Shown here: positions 1 through 8,059 of the stretch, piece after piece
Position numbering within the stretch: position 1 is the first letter of the stretch
How the letters are laid out: each line of letters starts with the position of its first letter
Assembly (NCBI GenBank): GCA_937938065.1
Contig: CALDBH010000111.1
Span: forward strand, 1 to 9,423
Length of the DNA: 9,423 nucleotides
Reading direction: 5' to 3'
Origin: an uncultured Sulfurovum sp.
GTDB lineage: Bacteria > Campylobacterota > Campylobacteria > Campylobacterales > Sulfurovaceae
Program-made: the position numbers and the translations under genes
Notes under the pieces: model-generated
The model's input: the letters and a program-made list of their open reading frames with translations, nothing else
Told to the model about the DNA's origin: nothing
Databases searched by the model: none

Positions 1-2262
<2,262 letters not shown>

Positions 2263-2291
2263 TCTTAGTTCTTGTCTTATAAAGGATAATT

Positions 2292-2678
2292 ATGGAACTT
2301 ATGAAGCTAGAAATAGTCACACCAAACGGTGTGATTTTTGACGCTGAAGTAAAACAAGTAACACTACCAGGGTCAGAGGGTGAGTTTGGTGTTTTAGCCA
2401 ATCACGCTACTTTGGTATCGTTACTTGACACAGGTGTAATTGTGATCGATAAAGTAGACGGAAGTGAAGTAGCAGTAGCTATTAACTCTGGATATGTAAA
2501 AGTCGATGAAGAGAAAACAACTTGTATCGTAGATGGTGCAGTTGCTCTTTCTGGTGATGATAGTGATCTTGCAAAAGCACTTGAAGCAGCAAAAGAGTTA
2601 CTCAAGAGTACTGAATCTTCTAACACAGCTATCGCAGCAGCGGTAAGCAAAGTTGAGCAAATCGGAAAGTCTTTCTAG
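2292..2678 (+). CDS. atpC: F1F0 ATP synthase epsilon subunit
   Basis: Epsilon sits at the foot of the gamma shaft, links F1 to the c-ring and in many bacteria restrains ATP hydrolysis. At 128 residues it has the usual two parts: an N-terminal beta-sandwich (about 1-85) with LEIVTPNGVIF and the conserved LPGSEGEFGVLANHA segment (25-39), then a short helical C-terminal domain (about 88-128) rich in Ala, Lys and Glu. The start at 2292 is preferred because AAGGA lies about 5 bases upstream; a second in-frame ATG at 2301 would remove only three residues. It is 29 bases behind atpD with no terminator between. Its 3' end overlaps or abuts the next gene, depending on which start tolQ uses. Confidence 0.96.
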   Translation: MELMKLEIVTPNGVIFDAEVKQVTLPGSEGEFGVLANHATLVSLLDTGVIVIDKVDGSEVAVAINSGYVKVDEEKTTCIVDGAVALSGDDSDLAKALEAAKELLKSTESSNTAIAAAVSKVEQIGKSF

Positions 2679-3255
2679 TTTGGGCTCTCTTGCTACTTAT
2701 TTCTTTGAAAGCAGTGCAATAACTATATTTGTACTGCTTTTACTCTCAGTTTATTTTATTGCTACATTTTGGGTATTTTTGGATAGATTTTATATCTTAA
2801 ATGCGCGTATTGCCTCTGAAGGTAAATCACTTAAAGCACTCTACACAGGCCAGTCAAAATCAGTGGCTAGTAATTCACTTATTTTTACTTATCTGTCTCG
2901 TGTTAATACACCAAATAAAGCGATACTCCAAGCTGCATCTTCTGATGCGATACGTGTTTCTACTAAAGGACTTACCTGGCTCTCTATCATCGCTTCTACT
3001 TCTCCGTTTATCGGTCTTTTTGGTACGGTTGTAGGGATTCTTGAAACGTTCACTAAATTAGGAGCACAATCGAGTGCTTCTTTGAGTGTTGTTGCACCGG
3101 CAATATCTGAAGCACTTATAGCTACAGCTGCAGGTATAGCTGTGGCTATATTTGCTTATTCATTTCATCTGATACTCAAACGTAAGGCTTATGAGTTGAG
3201 TTCACTGCTCTCTTCTCAATCAGAAGTGATTTTATCTCAGGTTAACGAGGACTAA
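2653..3255 (+). CDS. tolQ: MotA/TolQ/ExbB-family proton channel protein
   Basis: This is the inner-membrane channel component that, with the ExbD/TolR partner, converts the proton motive force into movement of a TolA/TonB-type protein. Three membrane helices are visible: about 20-42 (SSAITIFVLLLLSVYFIATF), about 105-130 (LSIIASTSPFIGLFGTVVGI) and about 148-172 (ISEALIATAAGIAVAIFAYS). Thr125 (GLFGTV) and Thr158 (EALIATA) are 33 residues apart, as are the two functional Thr residues of E. coli TolQ (T145, T178). The start is uncertain. TTG 2653 overlaps atpC by 26 bases, while TTG 2680 begins right after the atpC stop and gives MGSLATYFF. An in-frame TAA at 2644 excludes any longer form, and neither TTG has a strong Shine-Dalgarno site. 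TolQ is preferred over ExbB because of the operon, but sequence alone does not separate the two. Confidence 0.88.
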   Translation: MSKSESLSSLGSLATYFFESSAITIFVLLLLSVYFIATFWVFLDRFYILNARIASEGKSLKALYTGQSKSVASNSLIFTYLSRVNTPNKAILQAASSDAIRVSTKGLTWLSIIASTSPFIGLFGTVVGILETFTKLGAQSSASLSVVAPAISEALIATAAGIAVAIFAYSFHLILKRKAYELSSLLSSQSEVILSQVNED

Positions 3256-3257
3256 TC

Positions 3258-3644
3258 ATGTTTAGTTGGGATGATAGTCCAGACTTGAACATTACGCCTC
3301 TTGTGGATGTTATGTTGGTATTGATGGCCATTCTTATGGTCACAGCTCCTACTATTACCTTTCAAGAACAGATAGCTTTACCACAGGGTTCAAAAACAGT
3401 AAAAGTAGTTAAACCCAAAACACTTACTATCCGTATGGATAAAGATCAAAAGATCTATTTGGGTAAAGATACTTATGCACTAGATACATTTGCAGATGAT
3501 TTTGTGAATCAATCGGTTAAGTTTGATAAAAACTCTGAAGTCTATATACGTGCGGATGAGACCTTAAGATATAAAAATGTTATGTATCTTCTTAAAAGTG
3601 TCAAAGCAGCAGGTTTTGAGAAGGTCTCACTTATAACATTATGA
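3258..3644 (+). CDS. tolR: ExbD/TolR-family biopolymer transport protein
   Basis: This is the second stator component of the proton-driven Tol/Exb machine, with one membrane helix and a periplasmic domain. The 128 residues begin with a short cytoplasmic stretch, then LNITPLVDVMLVLMAILMV, the family's single transmembrane segment (about 14-33). Asp17 matches the essential proton-carrying Asp of ExbD (D25 in E. coli). The rest (about 40-128) is the periplasmic domain, with the common pattern of a strand pair (LTIRMDKDQKIYLG), the EVYIRADETLRYKNVMYLL segment and a closing strand (VSLITL). GAGGA at 3247-3251 is a good ribosome site overlapping the end of tolQ, and the gene starts two bases after the tolQ stop. 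Its stop TGA overlaps the next ATG. TolR versus ExbD cannot be settled by sequence alone. Confidence 0.9.
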   Translation: MFSWDDSPDLNITPLVDVMLVLMAILMVTAPTITFQEQIALPQGSKTVKVVKPKTLTIRMDKDQKIYLGKDTYALDTFADDFVNQSVKFDKNSEVYIRADETLRYKNVMYLLKSVKAAGFEKVSLITL

Positions 3645-4450
3645 TTAAAAAGTCTTCTACGCTTATCTCCGGATTGTTGGCTTTTGGTATTTACATTACT
3701 GTCATCGGTATACTGCTTTTCTATTTTAATTCACGTGATGAGAAAAAACCTGTGCATTATGTTAAAAAAAATGAAGAGCGTATACGTATCTCTATGAGTA
3801 CACCTAAACCACAACCTAAAAAAGAGACCAAAAAACAGCCTAAAAAAGTTGTAAAAGCCAAACCTAAGCCAAAACCAAAACCTAAAAAAACTGTCAAAAA
3901 GAAAGTGGTCAAGAAAAAAGTCATTAAAGAGAAAGTAGTTAAAAAACCTAAGAAAATTAAGAAGACTAAAGACCTGAACACTACGAAACCTAAAAAAGTC
4001 AATAAACCAAAAGATCTGTTTGCCAATATATCTTCCACCAAAAAAGTAGAAAAGCCTAAGCCTATCAAAGTGACGAAAACACCTGTCAAGCCTAAAAAAA
4101 GTGATATAATTAAAGTGATAGATAAACCAAGTGCCAGTGAATTGGTATCAAATGCCTTAAAGATACAAAAAAAGAGTGATTCTGGTATAGAAAATGCCTA
4201 TTTAGCCAAGATAGAAGAGAAACTCAAGGGTTGGCCTGCACAAAGCGAATATGCAGGAGAGAAGGCAAAAGTATGGATAAAGGTAGAACCCAGTGGATCG
4301 TTTAAGTTTAGAGTTATCACTGCATCAGGAAATGAAGCATTTAACTCAGGTCTCATAGCTTACTTAGAGCAGCTGAAAACTATAGGTTTTGGCCAGCATA
4401 AGGGAAACAGAGCTTATGAATTAGATGTAGAGTTTGTAGCTACAGAATAG
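3641..4450 (+). CDS. tolA: TolA/TonB-like energy transducer with Lys/Pro-rich spacer
   Basis: This protein is likely anchored in the inner membrane, energised by the two preceding gene products, and reaches across the periplasm to the outer membrane. Layout: a short cytoplasmic tail, one transmembrane helix (about 7-29), a long Lys/Pro-rich spacer (about 54-153) and a folded C-terminal domain (about 184-269) with AYLAKIEEKLKGWP, VWIKVEPSGSFKFRVITASGN and a final strand YELDVEFVA. That is the TolA/TonB C-terminal plan. The spacer is Pro-rich as in TonB rather than Ala/Lys-rich as in E. coli TolA, so the symbol rests mainly on context. The membrane helix has no His; the first His of the protein is H39. 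The start overlaps tolR by ATGA with no well-placed ribosome site, so translation is probably coupled. No tolB or pal follows in the window. Confidence 0.8.
   Translation: MIKKSSTLISGLLAFGIYITVIGILLFYFNSRDEKKPVHYVKKNEERIRISMSTPKPQPKKETKKQPKKVVKAKPKPKPKPKKTVKKKVVKKKVIKEKVVKKPKKIKKTKDLNTTKPKKVNKPKDLFANISSTKKVEKPKPIKVTKTPVKPKKSDIIKVIDKPSASELVSNALKIQKKSDSGIENAYLAKIEEKLKGWPAQSEYAGEKAKVWIKVEPSGSFKFRVITASGNEAFNSGLIAYLEQLKTIGFGQHKGNRAYELDVEFVATE
3800..4099 (+). repeat. Low-complexity Lys/Pro coding tract in tolA
   Basis: Residues 54-153 of the TolA-like protein are largely Lys, Pro, Val and Thr, with short irregular units such as KPKPKPKPKK, VVKKKVIKEK and KPKK. The DNA is accordingly very A-rich. 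It forms the extended periplasmic spacer. The units are degenerate rather than a clean tandem array, so this is compositional repetition, though length variation between strains is plausible. Confidence 0.8.
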
Positions 4451-4460
4451 GGGTGTTGAG

Positions 4461-5312
4461 ATGCATAAAACAATAGCATATCAAGGTGTTCAGGGTGCAT
4501 ACTCGGAACAAGCTTGTAGAAATGCTTATGAGACATATGAGACAATAGCTTGTGATACTTTTCAAGAAGCGATGTGGATGGTAGAACGGGGAGATGCAGA
4601 TCTGGCTATGATTCCTTTGGAAAACTCCACAGCAGGAAGAGTAGAAGAGATCTATAGACTCATTCCTAAAATGGCACTGCATGTCATCGCTGAGCATTTT
4701 GAACCTCTAGTACATTGTTTACTTGCCCTGCCAGATGTAAAATTGGAAGATTTGAAATATGTTGCTTCCCATCCTCAGGCATTGGCACAGTGTCATAACA
4801 ATATATTAGCCTTAGATTTGAAGGCAGAGGCAAAGCTTGATACTGCGGGTGCAGCTAAGGAGTTGGTTGCATTAAAAGACAGACAAAGAGCGGCTATCGC
4901 TTCAAGACTTGCAGCTGATATTTACGGGTTACAGATATTAAAAGAAAACTTTGAAGATAAACATGGAAATACTACACGGTTTTTCATACTTTCAAGAGAA
5001 AAAAATGTGCCTCCTTATGAGCCATCTAAAAGATACATTACTTCATTGGTATTTCAGGTAAAAAATATACCTGCAGCCCTCTATAAAGTACTTGGCGGTT
5101 TTGCAAGTAATGGCATTAACCTTTTAAAGATAGAGAGTTATATGGGAACCCAAATGCTTCCGGGGAGTCAATTTCATATCGATATTGATGGGCATATCGA
5201 TTCTGAGATTATGAGACTCGCTTTAAAAGAAGTAGCATTTTTTGCAGAAGATGTGAGGATACTAGGTATTTATGAGAGTCATAGACATTATGAATTGGAA
5301 TATATGATTTAA
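4461..5312 (+). CDS. pheA: Prephenate dehydratase, monofunctional, with ACT domain
   Basis: Converts prephenate to phenylpyruvate, the committed step to phenylalanine, in the cytoplasm. The 283 residues begin directly with the dehydratase fold (IAYQGVQGAYSEQA), so no chorismate mutase domain is present. The catalytic domain (about 3-180) includes DLAMIPLENSTAGRV, HPQALAQC, DTAGAA and AAIASRLAADIYGL, and ends in the catalytic NTTRFF (N170-F174, with the key Thr next to Arg). The ACT domain (about 194-275) has NIPAALYKVLGGFASNGIN and IESYM (E225-M228) where the well-studied enzymes have ESRP. The ESYM form, NIPAALYK and the closing VRILGIYESH resemble alphaproteobacterial enzymes. AGGGG at 4449-4453 lies 7 bases before the ATG. 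The gene starts 10 bases after tolA, so it is probably cotranscribed. No attenuator-like leader was seen. Phenylalanine feedback through the ACT domain is expected from the family, not shown. Confidence 0.95.
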   Translation: MHKTIAYQGVQGAYSEQACRNAYETYETIACDTFQEAMWMVERGDADLAMIPLENSTAGRVEEIYRLIPKMALHVIAEHFEPLVHCLLALPDVKLEDLKYVASHPQALAQCHNNILALDLKAEAKLDTAGAAKELVALKDRQRAAIASRLAADIYGLQILKENFEDKHGNTTRFFILSREKNVPPYEPSKRYITSLVFQVKNIPAALYKVLGGFASNGINLLKIESYMGTQMLPGSQFHIDIDGHIDSEIMRLALKEVAFFAEDVRILGIYESHRHYELEYMI

Positions 5313-5335
5313 AAAAGAGGACAGACTATCCCTCT
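5311..5335 (-). terminator. Possible rho-independent terminator of the minus-strand gene
   Basis: On the minus strand AGAGG, a 10-base loop and CCTCT form a five-pair stem, followed at once by a run of six T. The stem is short and the loop long, so it is weak. It lies about 80 bases past the stop of the GGDEF-EAL gene. It might also have served a gene now lost (see the open stretch at 5326-5367). Confidence 0.4.
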
Positions 5336-5415
5336 AATACAACTTCATCAAAATAGCCTTTGTGTCTTCTCTACAGAATAAGGATACTCAATATGCTAAA
5401 GCGTGTTTAGCTTAA
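5313..5415. other. Convergent intergenic region between pheA and the GGDEF-EAL gene
   Basis: These 103 bases separate two genes that run toward each other. They hold a possible minus-strand terminator at the left, a short gene-tail-like open stretch on the minus strand (5326-5367) and a perfect hairpin at the right. No clear plus-strand intrinsic terminator for the long upstream operon is visible: the left hairpin is followed on the plus strand by AATAC rather than a T-run. Confidence 0.7.
5395..5411. repeat. Perfect inverted repeat next to the GGDEF-EAL stop codon
   Basis: GCTAAA (5395-5400) and TTTAGC (5406-5411) are exact inverted copies around the five-base loop GCGTG. On the minus strand the hairpin starts four bases after the stop codon. 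Neither strand has a T-run after it, so it is not a standard intrinsic terminator; it could protect or process the 3' end of the transcript. Confidence 0.5.
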
Positions 5416-7728
5416 TTATGAAGTAATGGTGTTTTTATTATATAAATATTTGATACTAAACTCTTCTTTTGGAATGGGTTTAGAAAAATGGAAACCCTGA
5501 TAGACAAGATTGTTATCAAGGTTAAAGAGTATCTCTTTTTGTTTTTCATTTTCAATTCCCTCTATAACCAGTGTATAATTGAATTGTTCCGCAATATGAA
5601 ATATAGTTTTAATGAGTGAAATATCTGAAACTTTATTTTCTATATTGAGGACAAATGATTTATCTATTTTGATCGCATCTAGAGAGAGGTTTTGAATATA
5701 TGAAAGTGAAGAATATCCTATACCGAAGTCATCTATAGCAAATCGTACCCCGTACTGTTGTAAAGTAGAGATGACTTTTCTCGTACTCTTAAAGTTTTCT
5801 ACCAATGTTTGTTCTGTGATCTCTAAGGTAATATCTGAACAGTTTAACCCATGACGTTCAATCATACTAAGGTAGCGTGGAGCAAAATTATCTTCCAGAA
5901 GCTGTAGTACATTGATATTGATCGATACATATTCTAGACTCCATCGGTTCTGTTTTTTCCATGTGCTTATCTGTATACATGTTTGCTCGAGAATCCACCA
6001 TGTTGTGTCCCAAAGCAATCCACTTTTAATGAGAAGCGGGATAAATTTATCCGGACTGAGAAGTCCTTTTGTTGGATGTTGCCAACGTAGAAGTGTTTCT
6101 GCTGCTATGACTGTATCATCTGACATAGAAACGATCGGTTGAAGAAGAAGTATGAACTCTTTCTCTCTTAATGCATGATGGAGATCAGATTGAAGTGCAA
6201 ATTGTTCTTGTTGTTCTTGATCGAGTTGAGCATTATAATATGATGTGACTTCTCCCGATCCTTTCGCCTGGTACATGGCAATGTCTGCTCGACGTATGAG
6301 TTCCTCTACATCTTTAAAATTTGGTTCTACTGTAACCATACCCACACTTGCAGATAAGAGATGACTGGTGTTATTTATCACCAGTGGTTCTTTAAATATA
6401 TCTGTTATCTTCTCAGAAAAATGGTGCATTCTTTCTTTCATCACTTCAAGGTTTGTGGAGATAAAAGGTATAACAACAAGAAACTCATCACCCCCCAGCC
6501 GGCAGATCTCACAAGAAAAAGTTAAAGCTTTACTCAAACGTCTCGATATATCAATGAGTACAATATCTCCAGTACTATGCCCTAAGGAGTCATTGATATT
6601 TTTAAAGTCATTTAAATCAAGGTAGTATAGAAGTGAGTAGTATGTACCATATCGGAGATCTTTTGTGATACTCTGCATATACTCTTCAAACCCTCGTCTA
6701 TTGAGAAGTGCAGTCAATGAATCCTGGGCTGCGAGAAGACTTAACTGTTCTTGTGCTTTGTACTCTTGTGTTTTATCATCTACAAGACCGATGAAACCTA
6801 TGCCTTGATCATTACTATCTGTAAACGGGAAATATTTTATATCTACTAATAGCTCTTCACCATTTGGAAGAAAATGTGAATCTTTAGAGACAAGAGATTT
6901 CCCTCTGATCACTCTTTGAAGATCTCCAGAAGTACTGTTTTTAAAGACTTTGTATGCAGTTTGTCCAATGATCTTTTCTTGCGGCCGCTGAAAAAGTTTA
7001 CTAAGTTCTTCATTACAGTTGACAATAGTAGCGTTTGTATCACATGAGAATATACCGATAGGAGCTTCTTCAAAAAAGCTATGTAGCAGTTCTTGATTTT
7101 CATGAAGGATTGTTTCCATTTCAGAAATTTTTTCTTCTTTACTGTCAAGCGTTTTTTTCTGTCTATAAGAGTGTAAAATGATATTTGCTTGAGCAAAGAA
7201 GTAGATCAGTAATAAGAATGCAAGAATGATCGTTTCGACTTTTGTGATGAGCAGCATTACAACAAAAAGAGGAACATAGAGTATGAGCAGGAAACCTATG
7301 GCAGTACGATAATCATAGGACAAGGTATTTGCCTCAGCACTACTCATACCAAGTATGATCACAAAGACAAGCAGTTGATAATAATCACTTAACTGAGGCG
7401 TGATAAAAAGAATCAAAATGGCGTACATTAATGCTGTCAGCCATGCCCGAATAACAAATCTTTTGTGCCACCTTTCAGTTGTATATCTTTTTGGATTATT
7501 CTTAAAGTCATACGCATCATGCAGTCTCCACAAAGTAAAGACAAGAATAATGCCGTACCAGATAAAAGCAGCATCGCCTACATAAGGAGTGAGTAAGTAG
7601 AGAAAGATCGTTTCGAGGAGTATGAGACTGATGAGAGATTTTCTTGCAAAATTATAGACGTTAGTAAGAGTATCTTCGCTAACGACTCTGTGGTGTCTTA
7701 TTTCAAATATATCTTTGAAGTAATTCAT
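5416..7728 (-). CDS. Membrane-anchored PAS-GGDEF-EAL cyclic di-GMP protein
   Basis: Predicted to make and/or degrade cyclic di-GMP at the inner membrane in response to a signal. Domains in 770 residues: about six membrane helices (30-51, 53-69, 93-109, 116-133, 142-161, 163-184) of unrecognised type; a coiled linker (190-212); a PAS domain (about 213-325, core EEAPIGIFSCDTNATIVNCN); a GGDEF domain (about 330-500) with D371 in DLNDFKNINDSLGH and intact GGDEF at 412-416; and an EAL domain (about 512-755). The EAL signature reads ETL (E544-L546). N604, E636, D666, D667, K687, E723 and Q744, aligning with the usual metal and substrate ligands, are all present. The usual RxxD inhibitory site before GGDEF is absent (TFSC there). 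DFGIGYSS has Ile for the common Thr. Both activities look possible; which dominates cannot be read from sequence. It is preceded by a 331-base gap, so probably transcribed on its own. Confidence 0.93.
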   Translation of the reverse strand: MNYFKDIFEIRHHRVVSEDTLTNVYNFARKSLISLILLETIFLYLLTPYVGDAAFIWYGIILVFTLWRLHDAYDFKNNPKRYTTERWHKRFVIRAWLTALMYAILILFITPQLSDYYQLLVFVIILGMSSAEANTLSYDYRTAIGFLLILYVPLFVVMLLITKVETIILAFLLLIYFFAQANIILHSYRQKKTLDSKEEKISEMETILHENQELLHSFFEEAPIGIFSCDTNATIVNCNEELSKLFQRPQEKIIGQTAYKVFKNSTSGDLQRVIRGKSLVSKDSHFLPNGEELLVDIKYFPFTDSNDQGIGFIGLVDDKTQEYKAQEQLSLLAAQDSLTALLNRRGFEEYMQSITKDLRYGTYYSLLYYLDLNDFKNINDSLGHSTGDIVLIDISRRLSKALTFSCEICRLGGDEFLVVIPFISTNLEVMKERMHHFSEKITDIFKEPLVINNTSHLLSASVGMVTVEPNFKDVEELIRRADIAMYQAKGSGEVTSYYNAQLDQEQQEQFALQSDLHHALREKEFILLLQPIVSMSDDTVIAAETLLRWQHPTKGLLSPDKFIPLLIKSGLLWDTTWWILEQTCIQISTWKKQNRWSLEYVSININVLQLLEDNFAPRYLSMIERHGLNCSDITLEITEQTLVENFKSTRKVISTLQQYGVRFAIDDFGIGYSSLSYIQNLSLDAIKIDKSFVLNIENKVSDISLIKTIFHIAEQFNYTLVIEGIENEKQKEILFNLDNNLVYQGFHFSKPIPKEEFSIKYLYNKNTITS

Positions 7729-7739
7729 TGAAAATACAT
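7725..7739 (-). other. Four-codon leader ORF (MYFQ) overlapping the GGDEF-EAL start
   Basis: On the minus strand AAGGA (7745-7749) lies 5 bases before an ATG at 7739 that reads M-Y-F-Q-stop. Its TGA overlaps the ATG of the GGDEF-EAL gene (7728) as ATGA. The best ribosome site is therefore better placed for the leader than for the main gene, for which AGGG (7740-7743) sits 11 bases away. Either the main start uses the spaced site, or ribosomes restart at the overlap. Whether it is translated is not known. Confidence 0.35.
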
Positions 7740-7760
7740 CCCTGTCCTTAGTAAGATGAA

Positions 7761-7778
7761 TTGATTTCTTAAAATCAA
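7761..7778. repeat. Perfect AT-rich hairpin in the GGDEF-EAL leader
   Basis: TTGATTT (7761-7767) and AAATCAA (7772-7778) are exact inverted copies around a four-base loop, about 35 bases upstream of the GGDEF-EAL start. It is too AT-rich to be a terminator and has no adjoining T-run. It may be an operator half-site pair or a leader RNA hairpin. Confidence 0.4.
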
Positions 7779-7797
7779 AAGCAGCACCTACAACTCA

Positions 7798-7819
7798 TAT
7801 CATGTTATTTAATATGATA
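7798..7819. promoter_or_regulatory. 22-base dyad, candidate operator upstream of the GGDEF-EAL gene
   Basis: Half-sites TATCATGTTAT (7798-7808) and TTAATATGATA (7809-7819) match as inverted copies at 9 of 11 positions, the exceptions being position 7 and the centre. An overlapping 19-base stretch, 7810-7828, agrees by eye with the classic E. coli Fur box at 13 of 19 positions, with core ATGATAACCATT. It lies 70-100 bases upstream of the GGDEF-EAL start and downstream of the candidate promoter. The regulator is not identified. Confidence 0.35.
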
Positions 7820-7903
7820 ACCATTGTAATATTTGTTTTAGCTGTATAAATCGTATATTTATAGTATTTTATATAGTTATATTAATAATTTATCTTTTTT
7901 TAT

Positions 7904-7932
7904 ATTATTCTCTTTTAGTATTCACTGTTCAA
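7904..7932 (-). promoter_or_regulatory. Candidate sigma-70 type promoter for the GGDEF-EAL gene
   Basis: On the minus strand TTGAAC (7932-7927) and AATAAT (7909-7904) are separated by 17 bases, resembling -35 and -10 boxes (4 of 6 and 5 of 6 matches). A start near 7897 would give an untranslated leader of about 170 bases. The surrounding sequence is so AT-rich that other -10-like boxes occur nearer the gene, so this is one candidate among several. Confidence 0.3.
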
Positions 7933-7938
7933 ATTCTA
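7926..7938. repeat. Direct repeat copy 1
   Basis: TGTTCAAATTCTA here and TGGTCAAATTCTA at 7994-8006 match at 12 of 13 positions, 68 bases apart. This copy covers the -35 box of the candidate minus-strand promoter. Confidence 0.5.
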
Positions 7939-7993
7939 TCGAGATAGTGTTACCTATGTGTTAGTAAAGTGTTAAAATGAAGGAGTTAAGCTT

Positions 7994-8006
7994 TGGTCAA
8001 ATTCTA
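7994..8006. repeat. Direct repeat copy 2
   Basis: Second copy of the 13-base repeat at 7926-7938, differing at one base. On the minus strand it contains TTGACC, close to a -35 box, but no convincing -10 follows at the right distance. The pair could be binding sites for one regulator or the remnant of a local duplication. Confidence 0.5.
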
Positions 8007-8059
8007 CTGATAGAGATAAATGTCTCAGTATAGCTACTAGTGTAAGAGACTCTAAATAT

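Larger units (their letters stand above)
7729..8059. other. AT-rich intergenic region upstream of the GGDEF-EAL gene
   Basis: The 331 bases between the Memo-family gene and the GGDEF-EAL gene, both on the minus strand, contain no credible protein gene. They hold direct repeats (7926-7938 and 7994-8006), a candidate minus-strand promoter (7904-7932), a 22-base dyad (7798-7819), a small hairpin (7761-7778) and a very AT-rich core at about 7800-7920. A looser inverted repeat, TACTGA (8005-8010) with TCAGTA (8025-8030), lies just past the Memo stop but lacks a T-run. CTATC (7936-7940) and GATAG (7943-7947) form another short dyad. Confidence 0.7.

Noticed and set aside
3757..4089. 110-codon open frame on the minus strand inside tolA
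   Set aside because: It is the complement of the Lys/Pro-rich tract, giving an artificial Phe/Leu/Gly-rich sequence with no ribosome site.
4440..4697. 85-codon minus-strand frame across the tolA-pheA junction
   Set aside because: It lies antisense to two solid genes, has no recognisable domain and no promoter or ribosome site.
7729..7897. Cyclic di-GMP riboswitch in the leader of the GGDEF-EAL gene
   Set aside because: The function would make it attractive, but the leader is AT-rich and I could not find the conserved GEMM aptamer helices.
7894..7901. Run of seven T as a plus-strand terminator
   Set aside because: No GC-containing hairpin precedes it and no plus-strand gene ends nearby.
7977..8033. 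18-codon plus-strand ORF (begins MKELSFGQ) in the large gap
   Set aside because: No proper ribosome site, no domain, and such short frames are expected by chance.
8031..8059. Terminator directly after the Memo-family gene
   Set aside because: Only four- to six-pair imperfect inverted repeats without a T-run are present on the minus strand.
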